From: JBCDGH01 sp038751365
Lineage (GTDB): Bacteria > Patescibacteriota > JACMRA01
Assembly: GCA_038751365.1 (NCBI GenBank)
Contig: JBCDGH010000011.1
Span: 1-31,883, forward strand
Reading direction: 5' to 3'
Length of the DNA stretch: 31,883 bases
Shown here: piece after piece, positions 1 to 7,775 of the stretch
How the letters are laid out: each line of letters begins with the position of its first letter
How positions within the stretch are numbered: position 1 is the first letter of the stretch
Notes under the pieces: model-generated
The model's database searches: none
The model's input: only the letters and a program-made list of their open reading frames with translations
What the model was told of the DNA's origin: nothing
Program-made: the position numbers and the translations under genes

Positions 1-24
1 AATATTAAAATAAATATTAGCCAT

Positions 25-615
25 TTGTTACAACGTTTTGTAATAGATAGGTTAGAGTGTGGCGTAGGGATTGGCTTTTATTATTTGACTTTATATTGCG
101 AACCTAACGGTTTACAAACAGTAAGAATCCATGTCTACGATACTAACAAACTAGGTTTTGACAACCGAATTCACTCTCATTCTAGAGATGTTTGTTCTAG
201 GATATTAAGAGTTGGTAATGGTTTTTATACAGATCAGACCTTATTTTACCCTGAAGTTAGTAAATGTAGCCAAAATAATCTGCGATGCCTAGATATTAAT
301 CCTATACACGTAGATAGTAAATGCATAGGTGCAAATTTTTCAGAAACTAACAATTCAATTGAAAGTTTGGTGAAAAAGCGAAGGCTACTTCCGCGAGATT
401 CCTCAATATTTATTCCTCAAGGAGTATTTCATAAACTTCACAGATTTCCAAAAGGAACCATAACTGTATGCTGTTTTGGTAAGAAATCAGGTAAATCTCA
501 AGTTCTAGATACCATAGGTTTTGAATCACAGAGCCAAATAGTTAGACCTCGATTGAGTGAAAGTAGTGTTAAAAAAGTAATTAAGCAACATTTAAGAAGT
601 CTGCTTTCCGATTGA
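25..615 (+). CDS. Cupin-like protein, possibly cut at the left edge
   Basis: The frame has no stop between position 1 and the TTG at 25, so the true start may lie outside the window; 25 is only the first usable start codon. The protein has two cupin-like signatures: an IHSHSRD segment near residue 50 (HxH metal-ligand pattern followed by a glycine) and an IPQGVFHKLH segment near residue 131 (PxGxxH pattern). This suggests a small double-stranded beta-helix protein that may bind a metal. The usual Glu of cupin motif 1 is not obvious, so enzymatic activity is uncertain. It ends in TGA and is convergent with the pseudouridine synthase gene 26 bases away. I do not recognise the specific family or substrate; a dioxygenase or a binding-only protein are both possible. 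Confidence 0.6.
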   Translation: MLQRFVIDRLECGVGIGFYYLTLYCEPNGLQTVRIHVYDTNKLGFDNRIHSHSRDVCSRILRVGNGFYTDQTLFYPEVSKCSQNNLRCLDINPIHVDSKCIGANFSETNNSIESLVKKRRLLPRDSSIFIPQGVFHKLHRFPKGTITVCCFGKKSGKSQVLDTIGFESQSQIVRPRLSESSVKKVIKQHLRSLLSD

Positions 616-641
616 GCAAACATTAACTGTGAGTCACTCTG

Positions 642-1610
642 TTACTCTTGATGATAGGGTGGTTTCTTGTATTCTGCTTCTAACAGAATATTGTTAGGTA
701 ACATCAAACTGATATAGTTAGATAGTAGACAGTAATCTATTTCAGTAAATATTTCGGCTTTTAAATCTGTAAAATCTGACTTTGATGAATTTATAACTAC
801 TTCTGGTAGAATTTTTGTGAGTTTTTGAAGTATTTTACCACTCACTTGCTTGCTCTTGTTATATATACTATCGCCAACTAAGGGATGTCCTATTGCTTCG
901 CATTGTAGTCTGATTTGATGCATTCTCCCAGTTGTAATTTTAACCTCAATTAAAGTCTGGTCTAATTCTTCACAATATACTAATGGTCTTATAGAAGATT
1001 TGGCGTATTTATACTTTTTTGAGTCATATACTGTAGCTTCCTTTTCTGTCCAAAAAAGTTTTTGTTTTGTAGGGTTGGTTTTATCTCTAGCTTGCCAGTT
1101 TTCGATTATCCACAACTTATCCACAGTTTTTTCCACAACAGCGAGGTATTTTTTGGAGGTTGTACGATTTCTGAATTGATTTTGAAAGAAAACTTGAGAT
1201 TTCAAAGATTTAGCCACCAAAATTAAGCCTTGGGTATCTTTGTCTAGCCGATGAACTAAAAAAAACTCACGACCGTATTTTTGTGTGAGCCAGCTTTGTA
1301 GATTGTGGTGTTGATGTCCAGCTCCAGATTGAACTACTACACCTTTAGGTTTAAATAGTAGTATATAATCTTTATCTTCTCTAAGAGCTTTTATCTTACT
1401 AAAGTCACCATGCTCACGCTGAGGCCATTGAGTTAAGCTGATTTGCTGCCCTGGGTATAGCCAGTGTAGTCTGTTCTTGATTAGCTTATCATCTACCAAA
1501 ACCCCAAAATTTTCGATATTCCTTTGTACTTCGGGGTTTGTAAATTCTAATTTGTTTTGTTTTCTAAGTTGCTCAATAACAGCTTTATATAGTCTAATCT
1601 TACCAATCAT
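642..1610 (-). CDS. RluA-family RNA pseudouridine synthase
   Basis: Isomerises uridine to pseudouridine in rRNA or tRNA. An S4-like RNA-binding segment covers about residues 25-60. The catalytic motif is HRLDKDTQG at 120-128, with D123 as the expected nucleophile, and the C-terminal RluA signature GRMHQIRLQ is followed by GHPLVGD. The 322-residue length and S4-plus-catalytic order fit RluA/RluC/RluD relatives; the target site cannot be told from sequence. The ATG lies inside the 3' end of the upstream YvcK-like gene (11-base overlap), so the two are probably translated from one message. Confidence 0.9.
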   Translation of the reverse strand: MIGKIRLYKAVIEQLRKQNKLEFTNPEVQRNIENFGVLVDDKLIKNRLHWLYPGQQISLTQWPQREHGDFSKIKALREDKDYILLFKPKGVVVQSGAGHQHHNLQSWLTQKYGREFFLVHRLDKDTQGLILVAKSLKSQVFFQNQFRNRTTSKKYLAVVEKTVDKLWIIENWQARDKTNPTKQKLFWTEKEATVYDSKKYKYAKSSIRPLVYCEELDQTLIEVKITTGRMHQIRLQCEAIGHPLVGDSIYNKSKQVSGKILQKLTKILPEVVINSSKSDFTDLKAEIFTEIDYCLLSNYISLMLPNNILLEAEYKKPPYHQE

Positions 1611-2763
1611 GAAATATTTTGAGAATACTGTCCCTGACGCTTTCGGGCGTATATTTATAGGTATAATCTAAGTTGAAATCAAGGTCAAGTACTATATTAT
1701 TACCGAAATTAGCTATTTTTTCTATATCTTGAGCAGTTTTCAAATTCAAGAATTTTTGCTCATTGTGGTAGTTGTTAAGTATTTCTGCAGATGGTTGCTT
1801 TTCAGGATTTTTTGGTCCTATTATAATAGGGTTTACACCCAGAGAGTCTAAATAGCTAATATATTTATGTATTTTATGTTCGTTTGAGGTGTGAAAAAGG
1901 TTTAAAAGCCAAATTAGCTTATTTTCTGACGCCTTTTGCTTTAGACAAGATTGTACTTCAGATATGTTTACTAAAGGAATCCAGTTTGCTAAGGATCCAT
2001 TCGGAATGATAATCAAATCTGCTTTCTGTAGATTTTCCAAAAAATCAGAGTTAACTTGGAATTGGCTATGCTTAACATTTTTGATCACTAAGCTAGCTGG
2101 GTCTATCGGGCTAGGATGTTTGTCAATTACATCTTCTCCAACTAAGCTAAGGTAACTATCGGATGATTCAACTATGAGTTCTTCCCTTACTTCAGAGGTA
2201 AAAAGAAACTCTAAGTTCTCTGGAGAGGAGTGTTTAGAGTTGTAGAATTCGTTCCAGCTCTGTAGACTACCTGTTTGCCAGTATAGATATTGATTCCATA
2301 AGCTTCCTAAACATGGCGGTGTTATGTAAGGTAGAGTTTCTGCAGATTGGTTAAAGTATTTGTAAAAAGTTTCTAAGTATACATTAAACTGATTGATAGT
2401 TGTTTGCTCCAAAGCTAGAAAATCACTTAATATCAAAAATTCTTGCTTTAGATCCCAGATATGATAACTTCTAAGATCCATAGTCTGAGCTACCTGAACT
2501 CCATATTGTCTTGCTAAATAAAACCCTACTCTTTTATTTGTATCACCCCATGGTAGTACCTGAATTTTGTTTCCGTGAAGCAAATAATTGAGCTCTCCAT
2601 CGTTATATTCCATCAACCTACCAAGTAGCCCTGTAAAACCTCCCCAGTCAGTAGTTTGTGTGTATAGCTTGAAATAATGTGATTCTGGTCTATAATCAAA
2701 GAAGCTACGCAAGCTTTCCCAGCCGTGTCCTCCAGCTCCAATTACAACAATTAATTTTTGCAT
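1600..2763 (-). CDS. Divergent YvcK/CofD-like protein
   Basis: The N-terminus VVIGAGGHGWESL is a Rossmann-type Gly-rich loop. It is followed by TDWGGFTGLLGRL near residues 38-50, corresponding to the Asp/Gly-rich (D-x-G-G-S-x-G-x-L) motif of YvcK/CofD proteins, and PWGD near 71. A later segment, LIIIPNGSLANWIPL, matches the GPGSLYTSIIP region of the family. YvcK proteins bind UDP-sugars and influence cell-wall precursor balance in Firmicutes; CofD is a phospholactate transferase. The 387-residue length is slightly above typical YvcK, and several motif positions differ (GGH for GGT, NGS for GPGS). The function is therefore inferred from fold and from its neighbours, a sugar-phosphate isomerase and a pseudouridine synthase. 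Confidence 0.65.
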   Translation of the reverse strand: MQKLIVVIGAGGHGWESLRSFFDYRPESHYFKLYTQTTDWGGFTGLLGRLMEYNDGELNYLLHGNKIQVLPWGDTNKRVGFYLARQYGVQVAQTMDLRSYHIWDLKQEFLILSDFLALEQTTINQFNVYLETFYKYFNQSAETLPYITPPCLGSLWNQYLYWQTGSLQSWNEFYNSKHSSPENLEFLFTSEVREELIVESSDSYLSLVGEDVIDKHPSPIDPASLVIKNVKHSQFQVNSDFLENLQKADLIIIPNGSLANWIPLVNISEVQSCLKQKASENKLIWLLNLFHTSNEHKIHKYISYLDSLGVNPIIIGPKNPEKQPSAEILNNYHNEQKFLNLKTAQDIEKIANFGNNIVLDLDFNLDYTYKYTPESVRDSILKIFHDW

Positions 2764-2778
2764 ATATTTTATTATACA

Positions 2779-3240
2779 CTATAAAGTGTTTCTTGAGTAG
2801 TCGTCTTCATAGCGTATGATGTCATCCTCTCCAGTGTACTCTCCTACCTGCACCTCAACGATGACTAATGGAATTTTTCCATAGTTAGCTAATCGGTGTG
2901 TAGTATTCATTTTTATATAGCAGCTTTCGTTTGGGTGTAGATCATATACCCACTCTGATTCTGGAGTTTGATTTCTAATCTCTACAGTAGCTAAACCACT
3001 TACTACCACCCAATGTTCTGAGCGATGTTTGTGACTCTGTAAACTGAGTCTATGATTTGGGTTAACTACAATTTTTTTCACTTTAAAATTCGGCTTGTCT
3101 TCTAATACATAGTATAGACCCCATGGTCTGACACCCACTTCGATATAACTTTCCTCTTTGATGCTCTCGGGTGCACTATCAATTATACTTTGGACTTCTT
3201 TTTGATTTTGATCAGGGAACGTAGCAATTTTCTTGGACAT
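2779..3240 (-). CDS. Type II mannose-6-phosphate isomerase cupin domain protein
   Basis: A 153-residue single cupin equal to the C-terminal isomerase domain of ManC/AlgA-type bifunctional enzymes, without the GDP-mannose pyrophosphorylase half. Key motif: Q68-S-H70-K-H72-R73-S-E75, the metal-binding QxHxHRxE pattern. RPWG near residues 38-41 is also typical. Likely reaction: interconversion of fructose-6-phosphate and mannose-6-phosphate, feeding GDP-mannose for surface glycans. It lies 15 bases upstream of the YvcK-like gene on the same strand. The 56-base gap to sppA upstream contains a perfect TTGACA (minus strand, 3285-3290) that may drive this three-gene operon; I do not see a good -10 for it. 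Confidence 0.85.
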   Translation of the reverse strand: MSKKIATFPDQNQKEVQSIIDSAPESIKEESYIEVGVRPWGLYYVLEDKPNFKVKKIVVNPNHRLSLQSHKHRSEHWVVVSGLATVEIRNQTPESEWVYDLHPNESCYIKMNTTHRLANYGKIPLVIVEVQVGEYTGEDDIIRYEDDYSRNTL

Positions 3241-3296
3241 ATACTAATAATAAACCTAAATAAAATCAATTTATATGCGAATACTGTCAAGAATAC

Positions 3297-4406
3297 CTAT
3301 ATCCGATATTCATCTATCAAATAAATTACTCCTGGATCTAAAAAGGTCGCTCTATCAATAGCTTTTGTAGCATTTTCAGGAATTCCCATGAGTTTAGACA
3401 GGTTAGTAGACTGTAAGAGGCTGTCGATAAATCCTGTTTCATTTTCTACTGTCCAGACCTTATATTCTTTACCTAAATTGGTATTACTTGCTGCCTTCTC
3501 GATAGCAACATCTAAGTCACCTGTCTCGTCTATCAAACCTAAATCTACAGCTTCAGAATTTTCAAAAGTTCTACCATCGGCTACAGTTCTGACATCATCT
3601 TTTTCAAGTCGACGACCTACAGCTACCAAATTAAGGAATCTATCGTATTTTGCATCTACTTCTTCTTGAAAATAAGCTCTCTCTTCAGATGTAATTTCTC
3701 TCAGTGGGTTGCCAATATCTTTGCTATCGCTTGATTTAATTACGTTTTCGCTATAACCGACTTTTTCAGCAAGACCTGTAAGATCTGGTAAAGTAAGTAT
3801 AACGCCGATACTACCAGTTTGACCGTATGGTGAGCCAACTACATAATTATTTAGGTTTTTGTAAGTAGCCCATAGGCCTCCACTTGCGGCTATTTGTTCG
3901 AAAAAGAAAACTCCTTGTGACTGGTTTTTAGAAATGAGTAATTCATTGATCAAATCTCCCAGAATTTCGCTAGCATACAGCTCTCCACCAGGTGTATTGA
4001 CTCTGAATACGATATTCTTAATGTCAGGATTGTTCTTAATTGACTCAAAGTCACTTTTTACTATATCTGTATAGCTACCAAGAGATCTGTTGATGCTAGA
4101 AAGCTCATCTCCTCCTGAAATAATCGGACCTTTGATATCATATACAAGTATTCCTTCTGAGCTACTAGACTTTTGTAAAATATTCAACGACAGATCGCCT
4201 GCGCTTGATTGAGAGCCACCCTCACTAACTCCAACAATTACTGCAATCATTACTATGACTGAGATAATGAGCCACACCAGACCCGATAAGAAACTTGGTA
4301 TTGAAAAAATTATAAAGCTCCACAAAAATCCTCCTGCCTTAGGCTTAACTACTACTTGTTGCCTGATTATGTCGTTTTTGAGATTGTGTGGGTTGGTAGT
4401 TTGCAT
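3297..4406 (-). CDS. sppA: Signal peptide peptidase SppA, S49 family
   Basis: Membrane-anchored Ser-Lys protease that degrades cleaved signal peptides and possibly other membrane peptides. A long hydrophobic anchor spans about residues 28-60. The catalytic Ser is S175 in AASGG and the general base Lys is K229 in SKDIG followed by NPLREIT. Their 54-residue spacing is close to that of the single-domain B. subtilis SppA. GQTGSIGV at about 195-202 is the family signature. At 369 residues it is the short single-domain form. tRNA-Arg lies 28 bases upstream on the same strand. The AT-rich spacer contains a TATTAT-like sequence, so sppA may have its own promoter or be co-transcribed with the tRNA. 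Confidence 0.92.
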   Translation of the reverse strand: MQTTNPHNLKNDIIRQQVVVKPKAGGFLWSFIIFSIPSFLSGLVWLIISVIVMIAVIVGVSEGGSQSSAGDLSLNILQKSSSSEGILVYDIKGPIISGGDELSSINRSLGSYTDIVKSDFESIKNNPDIKNIVFRVNTPGGELYASEILGDLINELLISKNQSQGVFFFEQIAASGGLWATYKNLNNYVVGSPYGQTGSIGVILTLPDLTGLAEKVGYSENVIKSSDSKDIGNPLREITSEERAYFQEEVDAKYDRFLNLVAVGRRLEKDDVRTVADGRTFENSEAVDLGLIDETGDLDVAIEKAASNTNLGKEYKVWTVENETGFIDSLLQSTNLSKLMGIPENATKAIDRATFLDPGVIYLIDEYRI

Positions 4407-4434
4407 TAAGCTATAATATTACAATTTGTTATTG

Positions 4435-4511
4435 TGGTGCAACTGGCAGGGATCGAACCTGCGACCTTCAGGACCGCAACCTGACGCTCTAATCCACTGA
4501 GCTACAGCTGC
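4435..4511 (-). tRNA. tRNA-Arg (anticodon GCG), CCA encoded
   Basis: The reverse complement folds as a full cloverleaf: acceptor GCAGCTG pairs with CAGTTGC (one G-U), D-arm GCTC/GAGC, anticodon stem TCAGG/CCTGA with loop TTGCGGT, T-arm GCAGG/CCTGC with loop TTCGATC, discriminator A, and an encoded CCA. The anticodon at 34-36 is GCG, reading CGC and by wobble CGU. Most bacteria use ACG, edited to ICG by TadA, for these codons, so the G34 form is notable. Confidence 0.96.
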
Positions 4512-4611
4512 TTATAGAGTACTGGAGTACTGATATAGAATACTGAATTAGTCCAAATAATAGAGACTGTTTCAAGCCAATATTTAGCTAAAGAATGCAG
4601 CAATTGTCAAG

Positions 4612-4640
4612 TTGACATTATTTGGTCATTCAATAATAAT
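4612..4640 (+). promoter_or_regulatory. Promoter for the DsbA-like gene
   Basis: Perfect -35 TTGACA (4612-4617), 17-base spacer, -10 AATAAT (4635-4640). The predicted start near 4647 leaves a leader of about 46 bases without a visible Shine-Dalgarno site before the ATG at 4694. A mirror TTGACA on the minus strand (4604-4609) could serve the tRNA/sppA side, but its -10 is weak. Confidence 0.7.
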
Positions 4641-4693
4641 ATTTTTTGCTTTTAAATTGAAATAAAAAAATTTAAGATTACTAAACTTAGTTT

Positions 4694-5452
4694 ATGTCTA
4701 CAAACTACGAAGAAAGTATTTGGACCACTATTTGGAATTTTTTACCTGGGATAACTAAATTTCTCTCAGTCTTGGCTATGCTTGGACTATTTTTTAATAT
4801 TTTTGGCTTTGCTTTCTCAGGACCAGATATAGCTGTAGACGACGGTGACTTTGATATACCGATCCAAAGAAGTTTTAACTTTGTAGATGGAAATCAGGAT
4901 GCAGAAGTAAAGCTGCTATATTTTGAAGATTATCAATGCCCTGCATGTAGAGGTAACCAATCGACCATGAGACAGGTTAAGTCACAATATTCAGAGAGAG
5001 TTGGCTTTATATACAAGCATTTACCCCTTAAAAGTATTCATATTTATGCAGAGACCTTAGCTAAAGGAGTACAGGCTGCTGGTATGCAGGATAAGTACCT
5101 TGAGTTTGCTGAGCAAGCTTTTGAGCTGCAAGATGGTAGTCGCTACTCATCGTTTAGTATTGAAGAAGTTGCTAGATCGGTGGGCTTGAATGTAGAGCAA
5201 TGGAATAAAGACAGAAACAGTGACGAAGTAGATAAGTATGTGGAGACTGACCAAGAAGACATAGAGGATGTTGTACTTAGTGCTAATTCTGACGGGGTAG
5301 TTAAACCTGCTAACTCAATGACTGCAAGTAACGGTCAGTCAATTGGAACTCCAGCTTCAATAATATATAAAAATGGTGAGGTATTTGATTGGTGGACTGG
5401 AGGTTTACCAGTAACAGAACTACAAGCAAAATTAGATCGAGCTTTAGAATAA
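4694..5452 (+). CDS. Membrane-anchored DsbA-like thioredoxin-fold oxidoreductase
   Basis: Forms or shuffles disulfide bonds in exported proteins. A signal anchor spans about residues 17-43, followed by a thioredoxin_4/DsbA-type domain from about residue 58. The active site is C82-P-A-C85 in YQCPACR, and the cis-Pro loop is seen in GTPASIIYKNG near the C-terminus. The long helical insert between them fits the DsbA group more than plain thioredoxin. The domain should face outside the membrane. In this window its most obvious potential client is the six-cysteine secreted protein at 13640-14968 (inference). xseB starts 5 bases after the stop. Confidence 0.88.
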   Translation: MSTNYEESIWTTIWNFLPGITKFLSVLAMLGLFFNIFGFAFSGPDIAVDDGDFDIPIQRSFNFVDGNQDAEVKLLYFEDYQCPACRGNQSTMRQVKSQYSERVGFIYKHLPLKSIHIYAETLAKGVQAAGMQDKYLEFAEQAFELQDGSRYSSFSIEEVARSVGLNVEQWNKDRNSDEVDKYVETDQEDIEDVVLSANSDGVVKPANSMTASNGQSIGTPASIIYKNGEVFDWWTGGLPVTELQAKLDRALE

Positions 5453-5457
5453 AATAT

Positions 5458-5649
5458 ATGAGCTTAGAGCAAAAACTACTTAGAATGCAAGAAATATTAG
5501 ATCTATTAGAACAAAAAAAAGTCTCTCTTTCAGATAGTATGCCTCTGCTTCTAGAAGCCAACACTTTACGCAAACAGATATTGGGTACACTTACTGAAAT
5601 GGAAAATCAAATAATTTCACTTAGTAAGGAAACTGAAGAAAAAGGGTAA
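5458..5649 (+). CDS. xseB: Exodeoxyribonuclease VII small subunit-like (XseB)
   Basis: A 63-residue all-helical protein. The pattern LLRMQEILDLLEQKKVSLSD, then a helix ending in TEMENQI, fits the XseB two-helix signature (a LEeLE-x-G-x-LSLEEsL-type helix pair). XseB partners XseA to degrade single-stranded DNA into oligonucleotides; xseA is not in this window. I chose the ATG at 5458, five bases after the dsbA-like stop, because the longer upstream frame overlaps that gene. It is followed 8 bases later by gatC. The family call rests on a short motif and is moderately secure. Confidence 0.65.
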   Translation: MSLEQKLLRMQEILDLLEQKKVSLSDSMPLLLEANTLRKQILGTLTEMENQIISLSKETEEKG

Positions 5650-5657
5650 GTTTATTT

Positions 5658-5972
5658 ATGTCAGATTTGGATCAGCAATCAATCAAAAAAGTCGCTTCTT
5701 TATCCAGAATAAATGATTCGCCAGACGTGAGTTTCTTAGAAAAATATCAACGACAACTGACCTCTGTCCTAGAATACGTTAAGCAATTAGAAGAAGTAGA
5801 CGTGTCAAATGTTGACCCTTTTAGTGGTAGCAGAACTATCCAAATTGATCAGTTGCGAGAGGATACTCCACCTTTAGACGTTCAACAGTACGCCAAAACT
5901 AAAGCTGAGATAATTGACAACTTTCCTGAAAAAAACGGAAATCTCCTCGTAGTAGCAGGTATTTTTGGGTAA
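5658..5972 (+). CDS. gatC: Asp-tRNA(Asn)/Glu-tRNA(Gln) amidotransferase subunit C
   Basis: GatC stabilises the GatCAB complex that amidates mischarged Glu-tRNA(Gln) and Asp-tRNA(Asn). Features: an N-terminal helix IKKVASLSRI, a helix with QRQLTSVLEYVKQLEEVDV, a VDPFSGS turn near residue 55 and the LREDTP motif near 71-76, all usual for GatC. The length of 104 is near the normal 95-100. gatA and gatB are not adjacent here, so the subunits are dispersed. It is 12 bases upstream of the GT2 gene in the same run. Confidence 0.88.
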   Translation: MSDLDQQSIKKVASLSRINDSPDVSFLEKYQRQLTSVLEYVKQLEEVDVSNVDPFSGSRTIQIDQLREDTPPLDVQQYAKTKAEIIDNFPEKNGNLLVVAGIFG

Positions 5973-5984
5973 GTTTACAGTCTA

Positions 5985-7763
5985 ATGATTAAATCCATTC
6001 AAGAAGATAGAAAAACTTTTGTTTATAGGTTCTTAGAGGCATCTATAGGTCTAACATCTATAGGTTTTTTAGCTTCGCTGGTGTTGTTTTCTATCTTTGA
6101 TGCTACTCGCAGCTACGTTTCTATTTTTCTTATACTATATGGCTTATTATGGGTACTAAAATTAACTTTAAATACTAGCTATACAGTTTATTCATACAAG
6201 CAGCTGAGGCGATGGGAAAGTTTTGACTGGGACAAGTTCTGGACTAATACTAAGCGCAATTGGAAATCAGCCGTAAATCAATTAGAATCTTTCAAGGAAA
6301 CCTATTCTAAAAGTGGTAATTGGCAACTAGGAATGGAAAAAGATTTGCGAGGTATGAAAGATATTGTAGGTACTAAGTATGCTGATTTTGCAGGTATATA
6401 TCAAGTTAATATTTTTTCTATCTATAATGAATCTGCAGAGGTACTACTCAAATCCTTGAAGTGTATATATGATTCTAAGTACGACTTAGACAAACTACTA
6501 GTTATAGTCAGTCAAGAAGCTCGTAATGGACAACATAAAAATAGTTTAGTCCGTGATAGAGTAGCTGAGCAAAAATGGTTGCATAGTGAATATATTTCCG
6601 AAACAGATCTTAAGTTAGTTTATAGTACAAAACACTATTCACAACCAAAACAAAAAAGTAAGTTGGATTCGTATACCAAGTCTGAATTTGCAGATTATAA
6701 GCTAGCTCCTAAAAAACTTAATATTATATTCACTGAGCATCCTGATGGACTTGTGGGAGAAGTAAAAGGTAAAGCTAGTAATGAAGATTGGGGGGGCAGA
6801 CAGGCTTCGTTATTTATCAAGTCTAAGAAAATTGATCCAGAGTTGGTTTTGGTCACTAGCCTAGATGCTGATTCGCATATTAGTCCTTATTTTTATCATA
6901 ATCTATCTTATAGGTTTTGTTTATCATCTGATCGATTGAACATAGGTTATCAGCCAATTCATGTGTATTCTAATAATTTCTTTCAAACCGGTGTTTGGCC
7001 TAGACAAGTTGCAGCCCAGACTACACTTCATAATATGTCTCAGCTGGCAATTGACAACGAAACCTCCTTTTTTGCGATTTATAGCGCGCCTCTAGTAGTA
7101 CTTCAGCAAGTTAACTTTTGGGTTAGAGAGGTGATTGCCGAGGATTCTACCTTATTTATAAAGTGCTTAGCTTATTTCAAAGGAAATTTTCGAGCCGTGC
7201 CCTTTTACGGTGAATTTGCCGGAGACGCAGTAGAGTCAGACGATTATTTAGATGCTGTTGTAATTCAGTACAAGCAATTGCTACGCTGGGCTTGGGGAGG
7301 GGTAGAAGGTTTTCCATATATGATAAAGAAATTTTTCCTAGAAGAAAATACCTCTAAGATTGATCTCCGAGTACGTTTAAAATGGTCTTTTTTACTTTTC
7401 ACAAACCATGTGTTTTGGTCCTCTACACCATTAATTTTTTCGGTCGGAGTTTTATTACCGAGACTGTTGGGAGGTGATGTTTTTGGGGCTACACCAGTTT
7501 CCCAAAATTTAGCTATATTTTCACAGTACTTTTCCTGGCTGAGCTTTATTTTTCTTGCAATTTTTAGTTATATTACTTTTGTGTACGTGGGTCAAAAAGC
7601 TGAGCAAACTACAGGGGCAAAATGGTATAATTGGTTAGCGTTGCTAGCTCAGTGTATGTTTTCCCCTTTAATTTTTTTCCTTATGGGTTTTCCTGCTTTA
7701 GAAGCTCAGCTTCGTGGTATTTTTGGTAGATACCTTACTTATTTAGTGACCCCAAAAAAATAA
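5985..7763 (+). CDS. Membrane GT2-family glycosyltransferase (cellulose-synthase-like core)
   Basis: Processive-type GT2 architecture. Two membrane segments at about residues 18-65, then a cytosolic catalytic domain with VTSLDADSH (DxD at D294-A-D296, nucleotide-sugar/metal site), AEDSTLF (ED at 386-387, probable catalytic base) and QYKQLLRW (Q(x)xRW at about 428-435, acceptor site). Four further hydrophobic segments fill the last ~130 residues. This suggests synthesis and/or export of a surface polysaccharide or glycolipid. The acceptor and sugar cannot be read from sequence. It is separated by 12 bases from the VanY-like gene, forming an envelope-related pair. The 592-residue length is within the range of this family. 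Confidence 0.85.
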   Translation: MIKSIQEDRKTFVYRFLEASIGLTSIGFLASLVLFSIFDATRSYVSIFLILYGLLWVLKLTLNTSYTVYSYKQLRRWESFDWDKFWTNTKRNWKSAVNQLESFKETYSKSGNWQLGMEKDLRGMKDIVGTKYADFAGIYQVNIFSIYNESAEVLLKSLKCIYDSKYDLDKLLVIVSQEARNGQHKNSLVRDRVAEQKWLHSEYISETDLKLVYSTKHYSQPKQKSKLDSYTKSEFADYKLAPKKLNIIFTEHPDGLVGEVKGKASNEDWGGRQASLFIKSKKIDPELVLVTSLDADSHISPYFYHNLSYRFCLSSDRLNIGYQPIHVYSNNFFQTGVWPRQVAAQTTLHNMSQLAIDNETSFFAIYSAPLVVLQQVNFWVREVIAEDSTLFIKCLAYFKGNFRAVPFYGEFAGDAVESDDYLDAVVIQYKQLLRWAWGGVEGFPYMIKKFFLEENTSKIDLRVRLKWSFLLFTNHVFWSSTPLIFSVGVLLPRLLGGDVFGATPVSQNLAIFSQYFSWLSFIFLAIFSYITFVYVGQKAEQTTGAKWYNWLALLAQCMFSPLIFFLMGFPALEAQLRGIFGRYLTYLVTPKK

Positions 7764-7775
7764 CTTTTTCTTGCT

